Shown here: piece after piece, positions 34,532 through 44,011 of the stretch | Layout of the letters: every line of letters starts with the position of its first letter | How positions within the stretch are numbered: the first letter of the stretch is position 1 | Assembly (NCBI GenBank): GCA_945898275.1 | Contig: CAMDHZ010000009.1 | Location: 1 to 64,000, forward strand | DNA length: 64,000 nucleotides | From: Chitinophaga pinensis | GTDB taxonomy: Bacteria > Bacteroidota > Bacteroidia > UKL13-3 | Direction of reading: 5' to 3' | Made by a program: the position numbers and the translations under genes | Notes under the pieces: model-generated | What the model was told of the DNA's origin: nothing | What the model saw: the letters and a program-made list of their open reading frames with translations, nothing else | Databases searched by the model: none

Positions 34532-36181
34532 ATGATAGCAATTATACTATTAAGCCTAGCATCTTTTTTGTTATTTGTAGGGTTTGGAAGGGCATATACC
34601 TATTATGCTAAACTGCCAGCTACAGGCACCGAAACCATTTTGCTGGGTTTATGCATCAGCAACACATTGGCGAGTTACTTGTCTTTATGGCTGCCACTTT
34701 CTAGCAAGGCTTTATTGGCCCTGTTAGCGCTGTCGTTATTGGCGTGGAAGAAAGTAAATGTGAGTGAAATAGTTAAATCCATAAAACAACATCAAGCTAT
34801 TTTATGGATGTCTTTGCCGTTTATAGCAATAGCGCTGCTAATTGCCATTGGGACTCCTAATAATTACGACACTGGTTTATATCACCTGCAATCTATTAAA
34901 TGGATAGAAACGTATCCGGCAGTACCTGGTTTGGCTAATTTACATGGACGCTTTGGGTTTAATCCAAATATATTTACACTTTTTGCTTTAACATCAGCAA
35001 AAGATTTATTTTCTCAAGAGGTTTTTGTGCTCAATTTTATCGTATTTATCATTGTGCTCACGTATTTGTTGCATCAATTTAAGCAGTCATTTCAACAAGG
35101 TGGACTGTCTGTTTTGGGAGTTTGGTATGCCATTCTATTAATTATACTACTTAAACTGCCAAATCTTGCAGCGCCTTCACCCGATTATCTAACCACGGTT
35201 CTACCTATCTTTTTGTTTGCACGTTGGAAAACAATAGGGTTTGATTCTACCCAAACAACGCTAGGCAATTACTTACCGTTTATAACCCTAAGTATTTATG
35301 TGATAACTATAAAATTGGCAGCTATCCCAATCCTCCTGTTAAGTATAGCTTTGCTTATAAAACATCCACCAAAACAGCGTCAATGGTTAAAAATGCTTCT
35401 TTGGCTCGGATGGATACTTCTGCCATGGTTGCTTAGGAACATACTCATTAGTGGATGGCTCATTTATCCTTTAGAAGCTTTAGATTTATTTAACTTTGAC
35501 TGGAAAGTACCTATTGAAAAAGTTGCTTTGGAAAAGTTATCTCTCACGGGTTGGGCCAGAAACCCCGGACCAGGTTACCTTCTCTCTGCTACATTATCTT
35601 TTGGCAATTGGTTCCCAATTTGGTGGAAAAATTTAAGCATACTCAATAGCTTATTACTAATTGGTGGGGCTGTTTTACCTATAATGTTATTTGTTGCGTA
35701 TTTGATTAAAAAAGTAAAGGTTTCTGCTCAAACCAATGTGATGATTTTATCTGCTTGGGCTGGAATTCTTTTTTGGCTTTTTCTTGCACCCGATTGGCGC
35801 TTTGGAGAAATATATATAATAGTAGCAGCTACAGCATTTTTGCCGCTATTGGAAGGCTATTTACCAAGAGCGCAATTCTTTAAACTCAATTGGAAATTTG
35901 GAGCAGTGCTGCTATTTGGCATGTTTCTTTTTAAACATCAGCTAATTATTAGAACCAATATGCAAGCACTATTTCATCACCAAAATCTATTAACACCACT
36001 TCTAACAGAGTTTCCCGTATCAATAGGGTTTACAGTGTATAAGGGAACTGGTATGGAGATGAATGTGCCCATTACCGATGATCGTTGTTTTAATTTTCCA
36101 TTACCCTGTACCCCGTTCCCAGATAGTTGCTTGGTGCTAAGAGGCAATGATTTAACTTATGGATTTAAAACTAAAAAGTAG
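34532..36181 (+). CDS. Polytopic membrane protein, LIC_10190-like
   Basis: 549 residues with about 12 membrane helices. The segment IGTPNNYDTGLYHLQSIKW (about 106-124), followed by NLHGRFGFNPN (about 133-143), resembles the LIC_10190 group, which looks like GT-C-type glycosyltransferases and sits in surface polysaccharide loci. Donor and acceptor are unknown. It stands alone between the AbiE-like pair and dnaE2, apart from any sugar cluster. The C-terminal segment ends CFNFPLPCTPFPDSC, a cysteine-bearing tail probably on the periplasmic side. Confidence 0.65.
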   Translation: MIAIILLSLASFLLFVGFGRAYTYYAKLPATGTETILLGLCISNTLASYLSLWLPLSSKALLALLALSLLAWKKVNVSEIVKSIKQHQAILWMSLPFIAIALLIAIGTPNNYDTGLYHLQSIKWIETYPAVPGLANLHGRFGFNPNIFTLFALTSAKDLFSQEVFVLNFIVFIIVLTYLLHQFKQSFQQGGLSVLGVWYAILLIILLKLPNLAAPSPDYLTTVLPIFLFARWKTIGFDSTQTTLGNYLPFITLSIYVITIKLAAIPILLLSIALLIKHPPKQRQWLKMLLWLGWILLPWLLRNILISGWLIYPLEALDLFNFDWKVPIEKVALEKLSLTGWARNPGPGYLLSATLSFGNWFPIWWKNLSILNSLLLIGGAVLPIMLFVAYLIKKVKVSAQTNVMILSAWAGILFWLFLAPDWRFGEIYIIVAATAFLPLLEGYLPRAQFFKLNWKFGAVLLFGMFLFKHQLIIRTNMQALFHHQNLLTPLLTEFPVSIGFTVYKGTGMEMNVPITDDRCFNFPLPCTPFPDSCLVLRGNDLTYGFKTKK

Positions 36182-36488
36182 AAGGTGATATATTTCGTGA
36201 AGTTTTTTAGAGGTAGGCATCAAAGCGTAGCGAAGGCCATCACATATGGTGTTTACCCACTATAGTTATCATTAAATAATCCTATTCCTGTCGGTTTGAT
36301 CCAAAATCTGCGCCTGCTCCGTAAATTTAAGGACCCCGCTTGCATCGCATGCATGCATCTACCAAATATTGCTCTACGCTGTTAACCATATGCTTGCACT
36401 AAGGTTGTGAATACATTTAATATTTTATTGCATATTCCATTTTTATTTGTTAATTTATTTGACTCAATATAGTTAAAAATATTAACAA
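36182..36488. other. 307-bp non-coding stretch before dnaE2
   Basis: No open frame of note. It holds a GCATGCATGCAT palindrome (about 36348), a near copy of the 10-mer (GGTTTGATCC, 36293-36302) and, at its end, candidate operator site 3 (36472-36486). The first half has a base composition closer to coding DNA and may be remnant sequence left by the insertion or loss of genes between dinB and dnaE2. No tRNA or recognisable RNA was seen. Confidence 0.5.
36472..36486. promoter_or_regulatory. Candidate operator, site 3, before dnaE2
   Basis: GTTAAAAATATTAAC, with perfect 5-bp arms GTTAA and TTAAC. It ends two bases before the dnaE2 ATG. The preceding TCAATATA also occurs before site 1, so the similarity extends over about 25 bp. 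This supports shared control of dnaE2, dinB and the regulator. Confidence 0.6.
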
Positions 36489-39400
36489 ATGCTTTGGAAC
36501 ATTCACACTTACTACAGTTTACGCTTTGGAACTTTCTCTGTCGAAGAGTTGGTTCAAACCGCCAAAAACTTAGGCTTTACCACCTTGGGTATTACCGATA
36601 TCAATTGCTCTACTGGTATTTTTGAATTTGTAAAGTGCTGCGAACAACATGGCATTAAACCCGTTGCCGGCATAGAATTTAGAGAGGGTAGCCACCTTGT
36701 GTTTACGGCCGTGGCCAAAAGTATCGAAGGCGTTGAAGAAATTAACCGCATGCTTTCTGAATTCAACCTTTATGGGAAATCTTATATTGACAGTGCTAGG
36801 CATTTACAACACAGCTTTGTGGTGTATCCTTTGTCTAATTATCCTGCAACCCTTCAAAGCCACGAACTCATTGGCGTAAGGTTATCTGAGTTGAACCGAC
36901 TGATACGAAATGACCTCTCGAAAGTTAAACATAAACTTATCTTACAACAACCCGTTACCTTTAAAGATGCCAGCAGCTACACGGTTCACCTTCACCTTCG
37001 TGCCATAGACAATAACGTGTTGTTAAGTCGGCTTGAACCAAACGCCATTGCCGCTGCCGATGAATATTTGATTTCGGAGGCTGATATCATTCATACCTGC
37101 CGACACCATCATTACCTTATTAGCAACACACTTGCGTTTTTAGACAGGTGTCAGATTAGCTTCGACTTTCACACGCATAAAAACAAAAAAGTGTATTCGT
37201 CCTCTGTTTACGACGACAAAGAGCTGCTGGCCAAGTTGGCTTGGGACGGACTAGAATACCGCTATGGCGCCAATAATACTGTGGCACGCCAAAGGGTACA
37301 AAAAGAGCTCGAAATCATTGATAGACTTGGCTTCTCGGCTTATTTTTTAATTACGTGGGACATCATTCGCTATTCTATGTCTAAGGGTTTTTACCATGTG
37401 GGACGGGGCAGTGGCGCCAACAGCGTAGTGGCCTATTGCCTAAGAATAACCGATGTTGATCCCATAGAGTTAAACCTATACTTTGAGCGTTTCCTCAATC
37501 CCAAACGTACCTCGCCTCCCGATTTTGACATTGATTACAGTTGGAAAGAACGCCCCCAAGTGCACGATTATATCTTTAAACGCTATGGCAGAGAACACAC
37601 CGCTTTGCTTGGCACCATGTCTACGTTTAGGAGCAGCTCTATCTTTAGAGAACTTGGTAAAGTATATGGCTTGCCCAAAAGAGAGATAGATATTTTAAGC
37701 GATTACCCGCACAAGGCAGATAGAAACTCGCCCATCATTGCACGCATCATGCACATGGCCGAAAAAATACAAGACTTCCCTAATCACCGCTCCATCCATG
37801 CTGGGGGCGTACTCATTTCAGAAGAACCTATCTTTAAATATTCGGCCCTAGATTTACCCCCTGTTGGTTTGCCTACCGTGCAATGGGATATGTACATGTC
37901 GGAAGACCTTGGCTTCGAAAAATTTGATATTCTCTCGCAAAGGGGCATTGGTCATATCAAAGATGCGGCCGATTTGGTTTGGAAAAATCAGCGCATAAAA
38001 GTGGATGTGCACGACGTGATAAGTTTTAAAAACGACCCGATGATTAAGCAGCAGCTCAAAGATGCCAATAGCATTGGTTGCTTTTATATAGAAAGCCCTG
38101 CCATGCGTGGATTACTGAAGAAACTCAAGTGCGACACCTATATTCACTTGGTAGCTGCAAGTTCTATTATTAGGCCTGGCGTGGCAAAATCGGGTATGAT
38201 GAAAGCCTATATCCACCGCTTTCACCATCCAGAAAGCATTGAATATTTACACCCCGTAATGAAAGAGCAGTTGGAAGAAACTTATGGGGTAATGGTATTT
38301 CAGGAAGACGTGTTAAAGGTGTGTCACCACTTTGCGGGCCTCGACCTTGCCGATGCAGATGTGTTGCGCAGGGCCATGAGCGGTAAGTTTAGGTCTAAAG
38401 CAGAGTTTCAGCGCATCATTGATAAGTTTTTTGCAGGCTGCAAGGCTAATGGGCACCCAGAAGAAGTTAGCAAAGAAGTATGGCGACAGGTAGAAAGTTT
38501 TGCAGGCTACTCGTTTAGCAAAGCACATTCGGCCTCCTTTGCTGTAGAGAGTTTTCAAAGCTTGTTTCTAAAAACGTATTACCCTAAAGAATTTATGGTG
38601 GCTGTAATTAATAATTTTGGAGGATTTTATAAAACATGGGTCTATGTACAAGAACTGCTTAAAACGGGCGTAAACCTACATGTGCCCGACATCAATGAGT
38701 CTGAACAGTTAACCGTAATCAAAGGCAATGAGGTTTACTTGGGTTTTGGGTTAATTGAGAGTCTGGAGCACAAAACCGTAGAAGCCTTGTTAGTAGAGCG
38801 CAATTTTAATGGGCACTTCGCCAGTTTATCCGACTTTATGGATAGGGTACGTGTAAGTGTAATACAAACCAAAATTCTAATAAAAGTGGGAGCATTTTCA
38901 TTCACTGGTTTAGGAAAAAAGCAATTGATGTGGCAGGCTCACATGTTTTTTACTGAGAAACATGGCTTAGGTTCAACCCGAAAACAACTAACCGCAAATG
39001 CCAGCAACAGCTATGCTGCACAAAACGGACAACCTACCTTGCTGGCAGAAACCCTACAAACCATTTTGTTTGAGAAGCCGCACAAAGAATTTACCTTGCC
39101 TAGTCTGGTGCACAATGCCATAGAAGACGCCTATGACGAAATTGAGTTATTGGGTTTCTCTGTGAGCATGACAGACTTTGAACTACTAGAAGAAAATCTA
39201 CAGTTGCTTGAGGAGAAGCGTCAAGTTCTACTATCAGCCAAGCAACTCAATCATTATTTGCACAAGAATGTGCACATTATTGGCAATTACGTAACCACCA
39301 AAGGTGTTAAAACTAGCAGGGGAGATTATATGGCGTTTGGGACTTTTTACGATACAGAAAGTAACTTTTTTGACACCACGCATTTTCCACCTAGCCTCAA

Positions 39401-39527
39401 GGATAGCCCTTTTGCAGGCAAGGGCGTTTATTTGATACAAGGCAGAGTGGTAGAAGAGTTTGGCTTTTATTCTCTTGAAGTAGCGCAAATGAAAAAACTT
39501 GCAACCAAGCCCGACCCTCGGTATTAA
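36489..39527 (+). CDS. dnaE2: Error-prone DNA polymerase III alpha subunit, DnaE2/ImuC type
   Basis: 1012 residues, shorter than replicative DnaE. The polymerase Asp residues are visible in PPDFDIDYSW (about 343-352) and KFDILSQRG (about 478-486). FYIESPAMRGLLKKL (about 537-551) matches the DnaE2-style motif. The N-terminal PHP domain reads WNIHTYYS and ITDINCS where metal-binding forms have HxH and TDH, so the PHP site is probably not functional. A tandem HhH region and an OB-like C-terminus (about 900-1000) follow. It should extend from lesions with DinB. An exact 10-mer (36551-36560) is read as VQT. Base composition is GC-richer than average here. Confidence 0.88.
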   Translation: MLWNIHTYYSLRFGTFSVEELVQTAKNLGFTTLGITDINCSTGIFEFVKCCEQHGIKPVAGIEFREGSHLVFTAVAKSIEGVEEINRMLSEFNLYGKSYIDSARHLQHSFVVYPLSNYPATLQSHELIGVRLSELNRLIRNDLSKVKHKLILQQPVTFKDASSYTVHLHLRAIDNNVLLSRLEPNAIAAADEYLISEADIIHTCRHHHYLISNTLAFLDRCQISFDFHTHKNKKVYSSSVYDDKELLAKLAWDGLEYRYGANNTVARQRVQKELEIIDRLGFSAYFLITWDIIRYSMSKGFYHVGRGSGANSVVAYCLRITDVDPIELNLYFERFLNPKRTSPPDFDIDYSWKERPQVHDYIFKRYGREHTALLGTMSTFRSSSIFRELGKVYGLPKREIDILSDYPHKADRNSPIIARIMHMAEKIQDFPNHRSIHAGGVLISEEPIFKYSALDLPPVGLPTVQWDMYMSEDLGFEKFDILSQRGIGHIKDAADLVWKNQRIKVDVHDVISFKNDPMIKQQLKDANSIGCFYIESPAMRGLLKKLKCDTYIHLVAASSIIRPGVAKSGMMKAYIHRFHHPESIEYLHPVMKEQLEETYGVMVFQEDVLKVCHHFAGLDLADADVLRRAMSGKFRSKAEFQRIIDKFFAGCKANGHPEEVSKEVWRQVESFAGYSFSKAHSASFAVESFQSLFLKTYYPKEFMVAVINNFGGFYKTWVYVQELLKTGVNLHVPDINESEQLTVIKGNEVYLGFGLIESLEHKTVEALLVERNFNGHFASLSDFMDRVRVSVIQTKILIKVGAFSFTGLGKKQLMWQAHMFFTEKHGLGSTRKQLTANASNSYAAQNGQPTLLAETLQTILFEKPHKEFTLPSLVHNAIEDAYDEIELLGFSVSMTDFELLEENLQLLEEKRQVLLSAKQLNHYLHKNVHIIGNYVTTKGVKTSRGDYMAFGTFYDTESNFFDTTHFPPSLKDSPFAGKGVYLIQGRVVEEFGFYSLEVAQMKKLATKPDPRY

Positions 39528-39544
39528 CTAGTCAATTCTTAGCG

Positions 39545-39877
39545 CTAATAGTTAAGCAAATCATTTATGGTTTGCTTTAATTCTAAGATTACCAGCTTTG
39601 GCACTTCTCCGATTTTTTCTTTAAGCCTGCTTTTAGCAAGACTTCGTAGGTGTATCACCATGATTTCTGACGTGTTTGTTAACCCGTTTTGTTTGTTGGG
39701 TTCTAGAATGGGATCGCCTTTATAATTTTTCAATTTTGTAGTAAGTGGGCAGCATACCACTACTGGTGCATAGGTATTGGCCAAGTTTCCACTCACAATT
39801 ACAACTGGTCTAAAACCAGCTTGTTCGCTTCCTTCTGTTGGGTTAAGGTTGGCATTCCAAATTTCGCCTTGCCTCAT
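39545..39877 (-). CDS. MazF/PemK-type endoribonuclease toxin
   Basis: 110 residues. RQGEIWNANLNPTEGSEQ near the start, RPVVIVSGN near 24, CCPLTTK and IMVIHLRSLAKSRL fit the MazF/PemK fold, with the usual Arg and Thr/Ser active positions in GFRPVVIVS and PLTT. It would cut mRNA when freed from its antitoxin. It overlaps the RHH gene by four bases (39874-39877), in the standard antitoxin-toxin order. Confidence 0.88.
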   Translation of the reverse strand: MRQGEIWNANLNPTEGSEQAGFRPVVIVSGNLANTYAPVVVCCPLTTKLKNYKGDPILEPNKQNGLTNTSEIMVIHLRSLAKSRLKEKIGEVPKLVILELKQTINDLLNY

Positions 39878-40113
39878 CCCTGTGTGTTTATCTCTTGAAG
39901 ATATTCTGCCATGCCTTCTTCTGCCATCATTAAAACATCAGTATCATCAGCCATTGCTTTGTAAGATTTTATGTACTCTGCTTTGTTGAGTTGATCCAAA
40001 TAGATGCGCAGTGCCTTCTCAATGAGTTTGTTTTTAGGCATCGATAAATTATTGGCTGCTTCTTGCAACTTCTTGAGCAAATCATCAGGAAGTGTGCTTG
40101 TGAATGTTGACAT
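39874..40113 (-). CDS. RHH-type antitoxin partner of MazF
   Basis: 79 residues from the ATG at 40113 (MSTFTSTLP). An earlier in-frame ATG adds 21 non-conserved residues. The N-terminal ribbon-helix-helix region is seen in TFTSTLPDDLLKKLQEAANNLSM, cut by the standard strand and two helices, then NKLIEKALRIYL. The acidic C-terminal tail (MADDTDVLMMAEEGMAEYL) probably binds the toxin. It may repress its own operon. Confidence 0.82.
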   Translation of the reverse strand: MSTFTSTLPDDLLKKLQEAANNLSMPKNKLIEKALRIYLDQLNKAEYIKSYKAMADDTDVLMMAEEGMAEYLQEINTQG

Positions 40114-40279
40114 ATTTTTAAGGTTATTTACCATGCAAAAATATAATTCATAAATATAAAATACAAATAAACTCATCAGATTGCCTTTGGATTGATTGTT
40201 TTAGACTCAACTTCCACTCATCAAACTTTATTTGGCTCAAACCGATACTTTGTTTTAATTGCATTCAAAACAATATTAC

Positions 40280-42799
40280 ATGAAGCCAATTTCCTTCCTT
40301 CTTGCCTTACTGATTACCTTATCTGCCTGCGCTAGTTCAAAAAAAAAGAAACCCACCACAACTGCGCAAACTCCTGCTGTTTCAAAAACAACCACTATTG
40401 CTGAAAAAATAAAATCCTGCAAAAAGCTTGATGGCCTTTTTCCGCTTTATCAAGATACAGCCAATGGAAATGTATATTTTTTACTTAAAAATGAGCAATT
40501 AAATAAAGAGTATATTTACTTTTCTTATACCGTAGATGGGGTAGTAGCAGCTGGACATTTTCGAGGAAGCTTTAGAGATAATAAGGTATTTAACATTACT
40601 CGCTACTTTGATAAAATTGAGTTTTCTGTAATTAATACTGGCTTTTATTTTGATCCAACTAATCCTATCCAAAAAGCCGCTCAAGCAAATATTAGCAAAG
40701 CTGTATTGAGTTCTCAAAAAATTGTCGCAGAAAACACAAAAAAAGGTGAGATGCTTTTAGATGGCAATAGCCTCTTTTTAAGTGAGAGTCTCCAACAAAT
40801 TAAGCCTTCTTCAATGCCAGGTTTTCAAGGATTTCAGCTGGGCCAATTAAGTAAGGAAAAAACCAAGTTTATAAGTCTGCGCAACTACGAGAAAAACACC
40901 GACGTAATTGTTGAATATGTTTATGATAATCCTTATCCCACCCAAGGCGGGGGTAAGGAAGTAACAGACGAACGTGCAGTGAGCATTACAGTGCAACATA
41001 CTTTAATTGAAGTCCCTAACAACAGTTTTAAACCAAGGTTAGACGACCCACGTATCGGCTTTTTCTCTGAGCAAGTAAATGACATGACTACCACCGAAGC
41101 CGTTAACTATAAAGACTTAATTCACCGTTGGCATCTTGAAAAGAAAGATCCCTCTGCTGCCATTTCTGAGCCATTAGAACCTATTGTTTGGTGGATAGAA
41201 AATACAACTCCACAAGAGTTTAGGGCCACAATTAAAGAAGCTGGTGAAAAATGGAATTTAGCCTTTGAAAAAGCTGGCTTTAAAAATGCAGTTATTTTGA
41301 AAGAACAGCCTGACTCAGCCGATTGGGATGCAGGCGATATTCGTTACAATGTTTTACGTTGGACCAGCTCTCCACAACCGCCATTTGGTGGGTATGGACC
41401 AAGTTTTGTTGACCCAAGAACTGGGCAAATTTTGGGTGCTGATATTATGTTAGAGTATATTTTTGTTACCAATCGTTTAAAACAAGAAGACCTATTTGTG
41501 AATGGCAATAATGCTTCACAAACTCTTAAAGCGATGCATTTTTGCGATGCAGGCGAGTACCTGCACCAAACTTCTTTGTTTGGCAAACAGGTTCTTGAAG
41601 CTCAAGGTTTAAGCGATATTGATAAAAGAGAATACTTGAAACAATCTTTATACTATTTGGTATTGCACGAAATGGGACATACGCTTGGCCTTAATCATAA
41701 TATGAAAGCTAGCCAAATGTTGAGTCCTACCGAATTACACAACAAATCACTAACCCAAAAGATAGGTTTAACTGCATCGGTAATGGATTACCCTGCAGCT
41801 AATGTAGCCTTAGACAAAAGCAAACAAGGTGATTTTTTCACCACCCGCCCCGGGCCTTACGATTTATGGGCAATTGAGTTTGGGTACACTCCATCTTTGC
41901 TTGACCCAAATGCAGAAGCAGAGCGCAGTTTGAAATTACTTTCAAAATCAGGAGATAGTTTGCTAATTTTTGGGAATGATGCAGACGATATGCGTGGCGT
42001 AGGTTCAGGTATTGACCCAAGAGTGAATGTGAACGATTTAAGCGACGATGCTATTAGCTATTCTATTGATAGGATGAAGTTGAGTTTAGACTTAACTACT
42101 AAACTTAAAGCAAAATACATTAAACCAAATCAAAGCTATCAAGAGTTAAGGCAAGCCTATAACATTGTTCAAAATGAATATTTCCAAGCAGCCAATGTAA
42201 CTGTAAAATATGTTGGTGGAGTTTATGTTAATCGTGTATTTGCTAATCAGCCGGGTGCTGGAAAAGCTTTTATGCCTGTTCCTCTTGCCGATCAGCGTCG
42301 CGCTATGAATGCACTTTCGGTATACGCATTTTCTGCCAATGCCTTTGGTGTTCAAAACGAGCTATATCCATATCTTCAGCCACAGCGACGCGGATTCGGA
42401 TTTTTTGGTTCAAACGAAGACCCTAAAATTCATGAGCGCATCCTAGGCTATCAAAAAATGTTATTAATGCATTTACTAAGTCCAACTGTTCACAAAAGGA
42501 TGAGTGATACTAGGCTATATGGAAACACTTACTCTGTAATGAGCATGATGACCGACTTAACCAATGCCATCATGAAAGGCGAAAATGGGGTAGTGCCAAC
42601 CTTGAGATTTAATCTACAAGTAACCTATACAGAAATGCTTATTCAAGTATTTTCAAGCAAAGCCTTTGATGGTAGCTCTCAAGCGGCAGCATTGGCACAG
42701 TTAAAAAGTATTGAGAAATTGCCAGCTGCAGGCTCAGAAGAATACAAAGCACACATAGAATTGCTTAAGAATAAAATTTCAGTAGCACTCGAAAAATAG
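40280..42799 (+). CDS. Zinc-dependent metalloprotease lipoprotein (DUF5117/DUF4953 type)
   Basis: 839 residues from ATG 40280 (MKPISFLLALL), with lipobox LSAC at about residue 16. TTG 40259 would add seven residues and spoil the signal. The zinc site HEMGHTLGLNHN (about 470-481) fits the extended HExxHxxGxxH metzincin form. Before it lies the typical DUF5117 part (GHFRGSFRDNKVF, WWIENTTP, WNLAFEKAGFKNAV), after it SVMDYPAAN (Met-turn region). The substrate is unknown. It stands alone, with the RHH/MazF pair on the other strand. Confidence 0.88.
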   Translation: MKPISFLLALLITLSACASSKKKKPTTTAQTPAVSKTTTIAEKIKSCKKLDGLFPLYQDTANGNVYFLLKNEQLNKEYIYFSYTVDGVVAAGHFRGSFRDNKVFNITRYFDKIEFSVINTGFYFDPTNPIQKAAQANISKAVLSSQKIVAENTKKGEMLLDGNSLFLSESLQQIKPSSMPGFQGFQLGQLSKEKTKFISLRNYEKNTDVIVEYVYDNPYPTQGGGKEVTDERAVSITVQHTLIEVPNNSFKPRLDDPRIGFFSEQVNDMTTTEAVNYKDLIHRWHLEKKDPSAAISEPLEPIVWWIENTTPQEFRATIKEAGEKWNLAFEKAGFKNAVILKEQPDSADWDAGDIRYNVLRWTSSPQPPFGGYGPSFVDPRTGQILGADIMLEYIFVTNRLKQEDLFVNGNNASQTLKAMHFCDAGEYLHQTSLFGKQVLEAQGLSDIDKREYLKQSLYYLVLHEMGHTLGLNHNMKASQMLSPTELHNKSLTQKIGLTASVMDYPAANVALDKSKQGDFFTTRPGPYDLWAIEFGYTPSLLDPNAEAERSLKLLSKSGDSLLIFGNDADDMRGVGSGIDPRVNVNDLSDDAISYSIDRMKLSLDLTTKLKAKYIKPNQSYQELRQAYNIVQNEYFQAANVTVKYVGGVYVNRVFANQPGAGKAFMPVPLADQRRAMNALSVYAFSANAFGVQNELYPYLQPQRRGFGFFGSNEDPKIHERILGYQKMLLMHLLSPTVHKRMSDTRLYGNTYSVMSMMTDLTNAIMKGENGVVPTLRFNLQVTYTEMLIQVFSSKAFDGSSQAAALAQLKSIEKLPAAGSEEYKAHIELLKNKISVALEK

Positions 42800-42899
42800 T
42801 GCATCTAATTGAATATTAAATAATTGTATATTTTTTATTAATTTTCAGAGGCAAACGCTAAATGTGACCTTACATTTGCATCCAGAATTTTTGGTATTT

Positions 42900-42914
42900 G
42901 GGCAAGTTATGCCC
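42900..42914 (+). terminator. Possible short terminator before queA
   Basis: GGGCA (42900-42904) and TGCCC (42910-42914) with a 5-nt loop, followed by TTTT. It sits 100 nt after the metalloprotease stop and 43 nt before queA. The stem is short, so termination is uncertain. Confidence 0.35.
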
Positions 42915-42956
42915 TTTTCAATGATTCTATTTACTCTTTAAACAGTTTTTTACATA

Positions 42957-44003
42957 ATGAAATTAAGCCAATTTAAATTTGCCTTCAATGAAAGCCTAAT
43001 TGCCAAACACCCTACTGATGCTCGCGATGAATCTAAATTAATGGTTATAAATCGTAGCACAGGTAAAATAGAGCACAAAAAATTCTCTGACATATTAGGT
43101 ATGTTCTCAGACAGAGATGTAATGATTCTTAATAACACTAAAGTTTTTCCAGCTCGTTTATATGGTTCTAAAGAGAAAACTGGTGCTAAGATTGAAGTTT
43201 TCTTGCTGCGTGAATTAAACAAAGAAATGAAACTCTGGGATGTTTTGGTTGATCCAGCGCGTAAAATTAGAGTTGGGAATAAGCTTTATTTTGGTAATGA
43301 CGATTTAGTAGCGGAAGTTGTTGATAATACTACCAGCAGAGGACGAACCATCCGTTTTCTATTTGATGGCAGCGATGAGGAATTACGTAAGCTAATTGAT
43401 AAGTTAGGCGAAATGCCACTTCCAAAATATATGGATAGGCCAGTAGAAAAAGCTGATAAGGACCGTTTCAATACCATTTTTGCTAGTAGAGTAGGCGCAG
43501 TTATTCCTCCTACGGCAGGACTTCACTTTAGCAGGGAGTTAATGATGCGTTTAGAAATTAAAGGTGTTCGATTTGCAGAATTAACTTTGCACAATGGTTT
43601 GGGCTCTTTTAGAACTGTAGAAGTTGAAGACCTTACCAAACATAAAATGGATTCAGAATTTTACGAAGTACCACAAGAAACTACTGATATTGTAAATAAT
43701 GCTATTGATGAAAAGCGCAAGATTGTTGCTGTTGGAAACTCAGTTATGAGAGCCTTAGAATCCTCTGTTTCCTCTGCAGATAGATTAAACCCTTTGAGCG
43801 GTTGGACAGATAAGTTTCTTTTTCCGCCACATGATTTCAAAATCGCTAATGTTTTGATTTCGAATTTTCACCCACCAGAATCTACCTTATTAATGGCTAC
43901 TGCTGCTTTTGCTGGATTTGAATTACTAGAAGAAGCATATAATGAAGCCATTAAAAAGAAATACCGTTTCCTTGCTTATGGAGACGCCATGATAATCATT
44001 TAA
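42957..44003 (+). CDS. queA: tRNA preQ1(34) S-adenosylmethionine ribosyltransferase-isomerase QueA
   Basis: 348 residues, normal for QueA, which moves the ribosyl group of SAM onto preQ1 in tRNA to give epoxyqueuosine. Landmarks are [33 protein letters not shown], the [12 protein letters not shown] segment (about 180-191) and [20 protein letters not shown]. QueG, the next enzyme, is at 1274. It is followed after 8 nt by ispD, probably on one transcript. Confidence 0.95.
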   Translation: MKLSQFKFAFNESLIAKHPTDARDESKLMVINRSTGKIEHKKFSDILGMFSDRDVMILNNTKVFPARLYGSKEKTGAKIEVFLLRELNKEMKLWDVLVDPARKIRVGNKLYFGNDDLVAEVVDNTTSRGRTIRFLFDGSDEELRKLIDKLGEMPLPKYMDRPVEKADKDRFNTIFASRVGAVIPPTAGLHFSRELMMRLEIKGVRFAELTLHNGLGSFRTVEVEDLTKHKMDSEFYEVPQETTDIVNNAIDEKRKIVAVGNSVMRALESSVSSADRLNPLSGWTDKFLFPPHDFKIANVLISNFHPPESTLLMATAAFAGFELLEEAYNEAIKKKYRFLAYGDAMIII

Positions 44004-44011
44004 TTTTAATC

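Noticed and set aside
36348-36360. GCATGCATGCAT palindromic run before dnaE2
   Set aside because: A short self-overlapping word without partner copies or inverted flanks; it does not suggest an origin or an att site.
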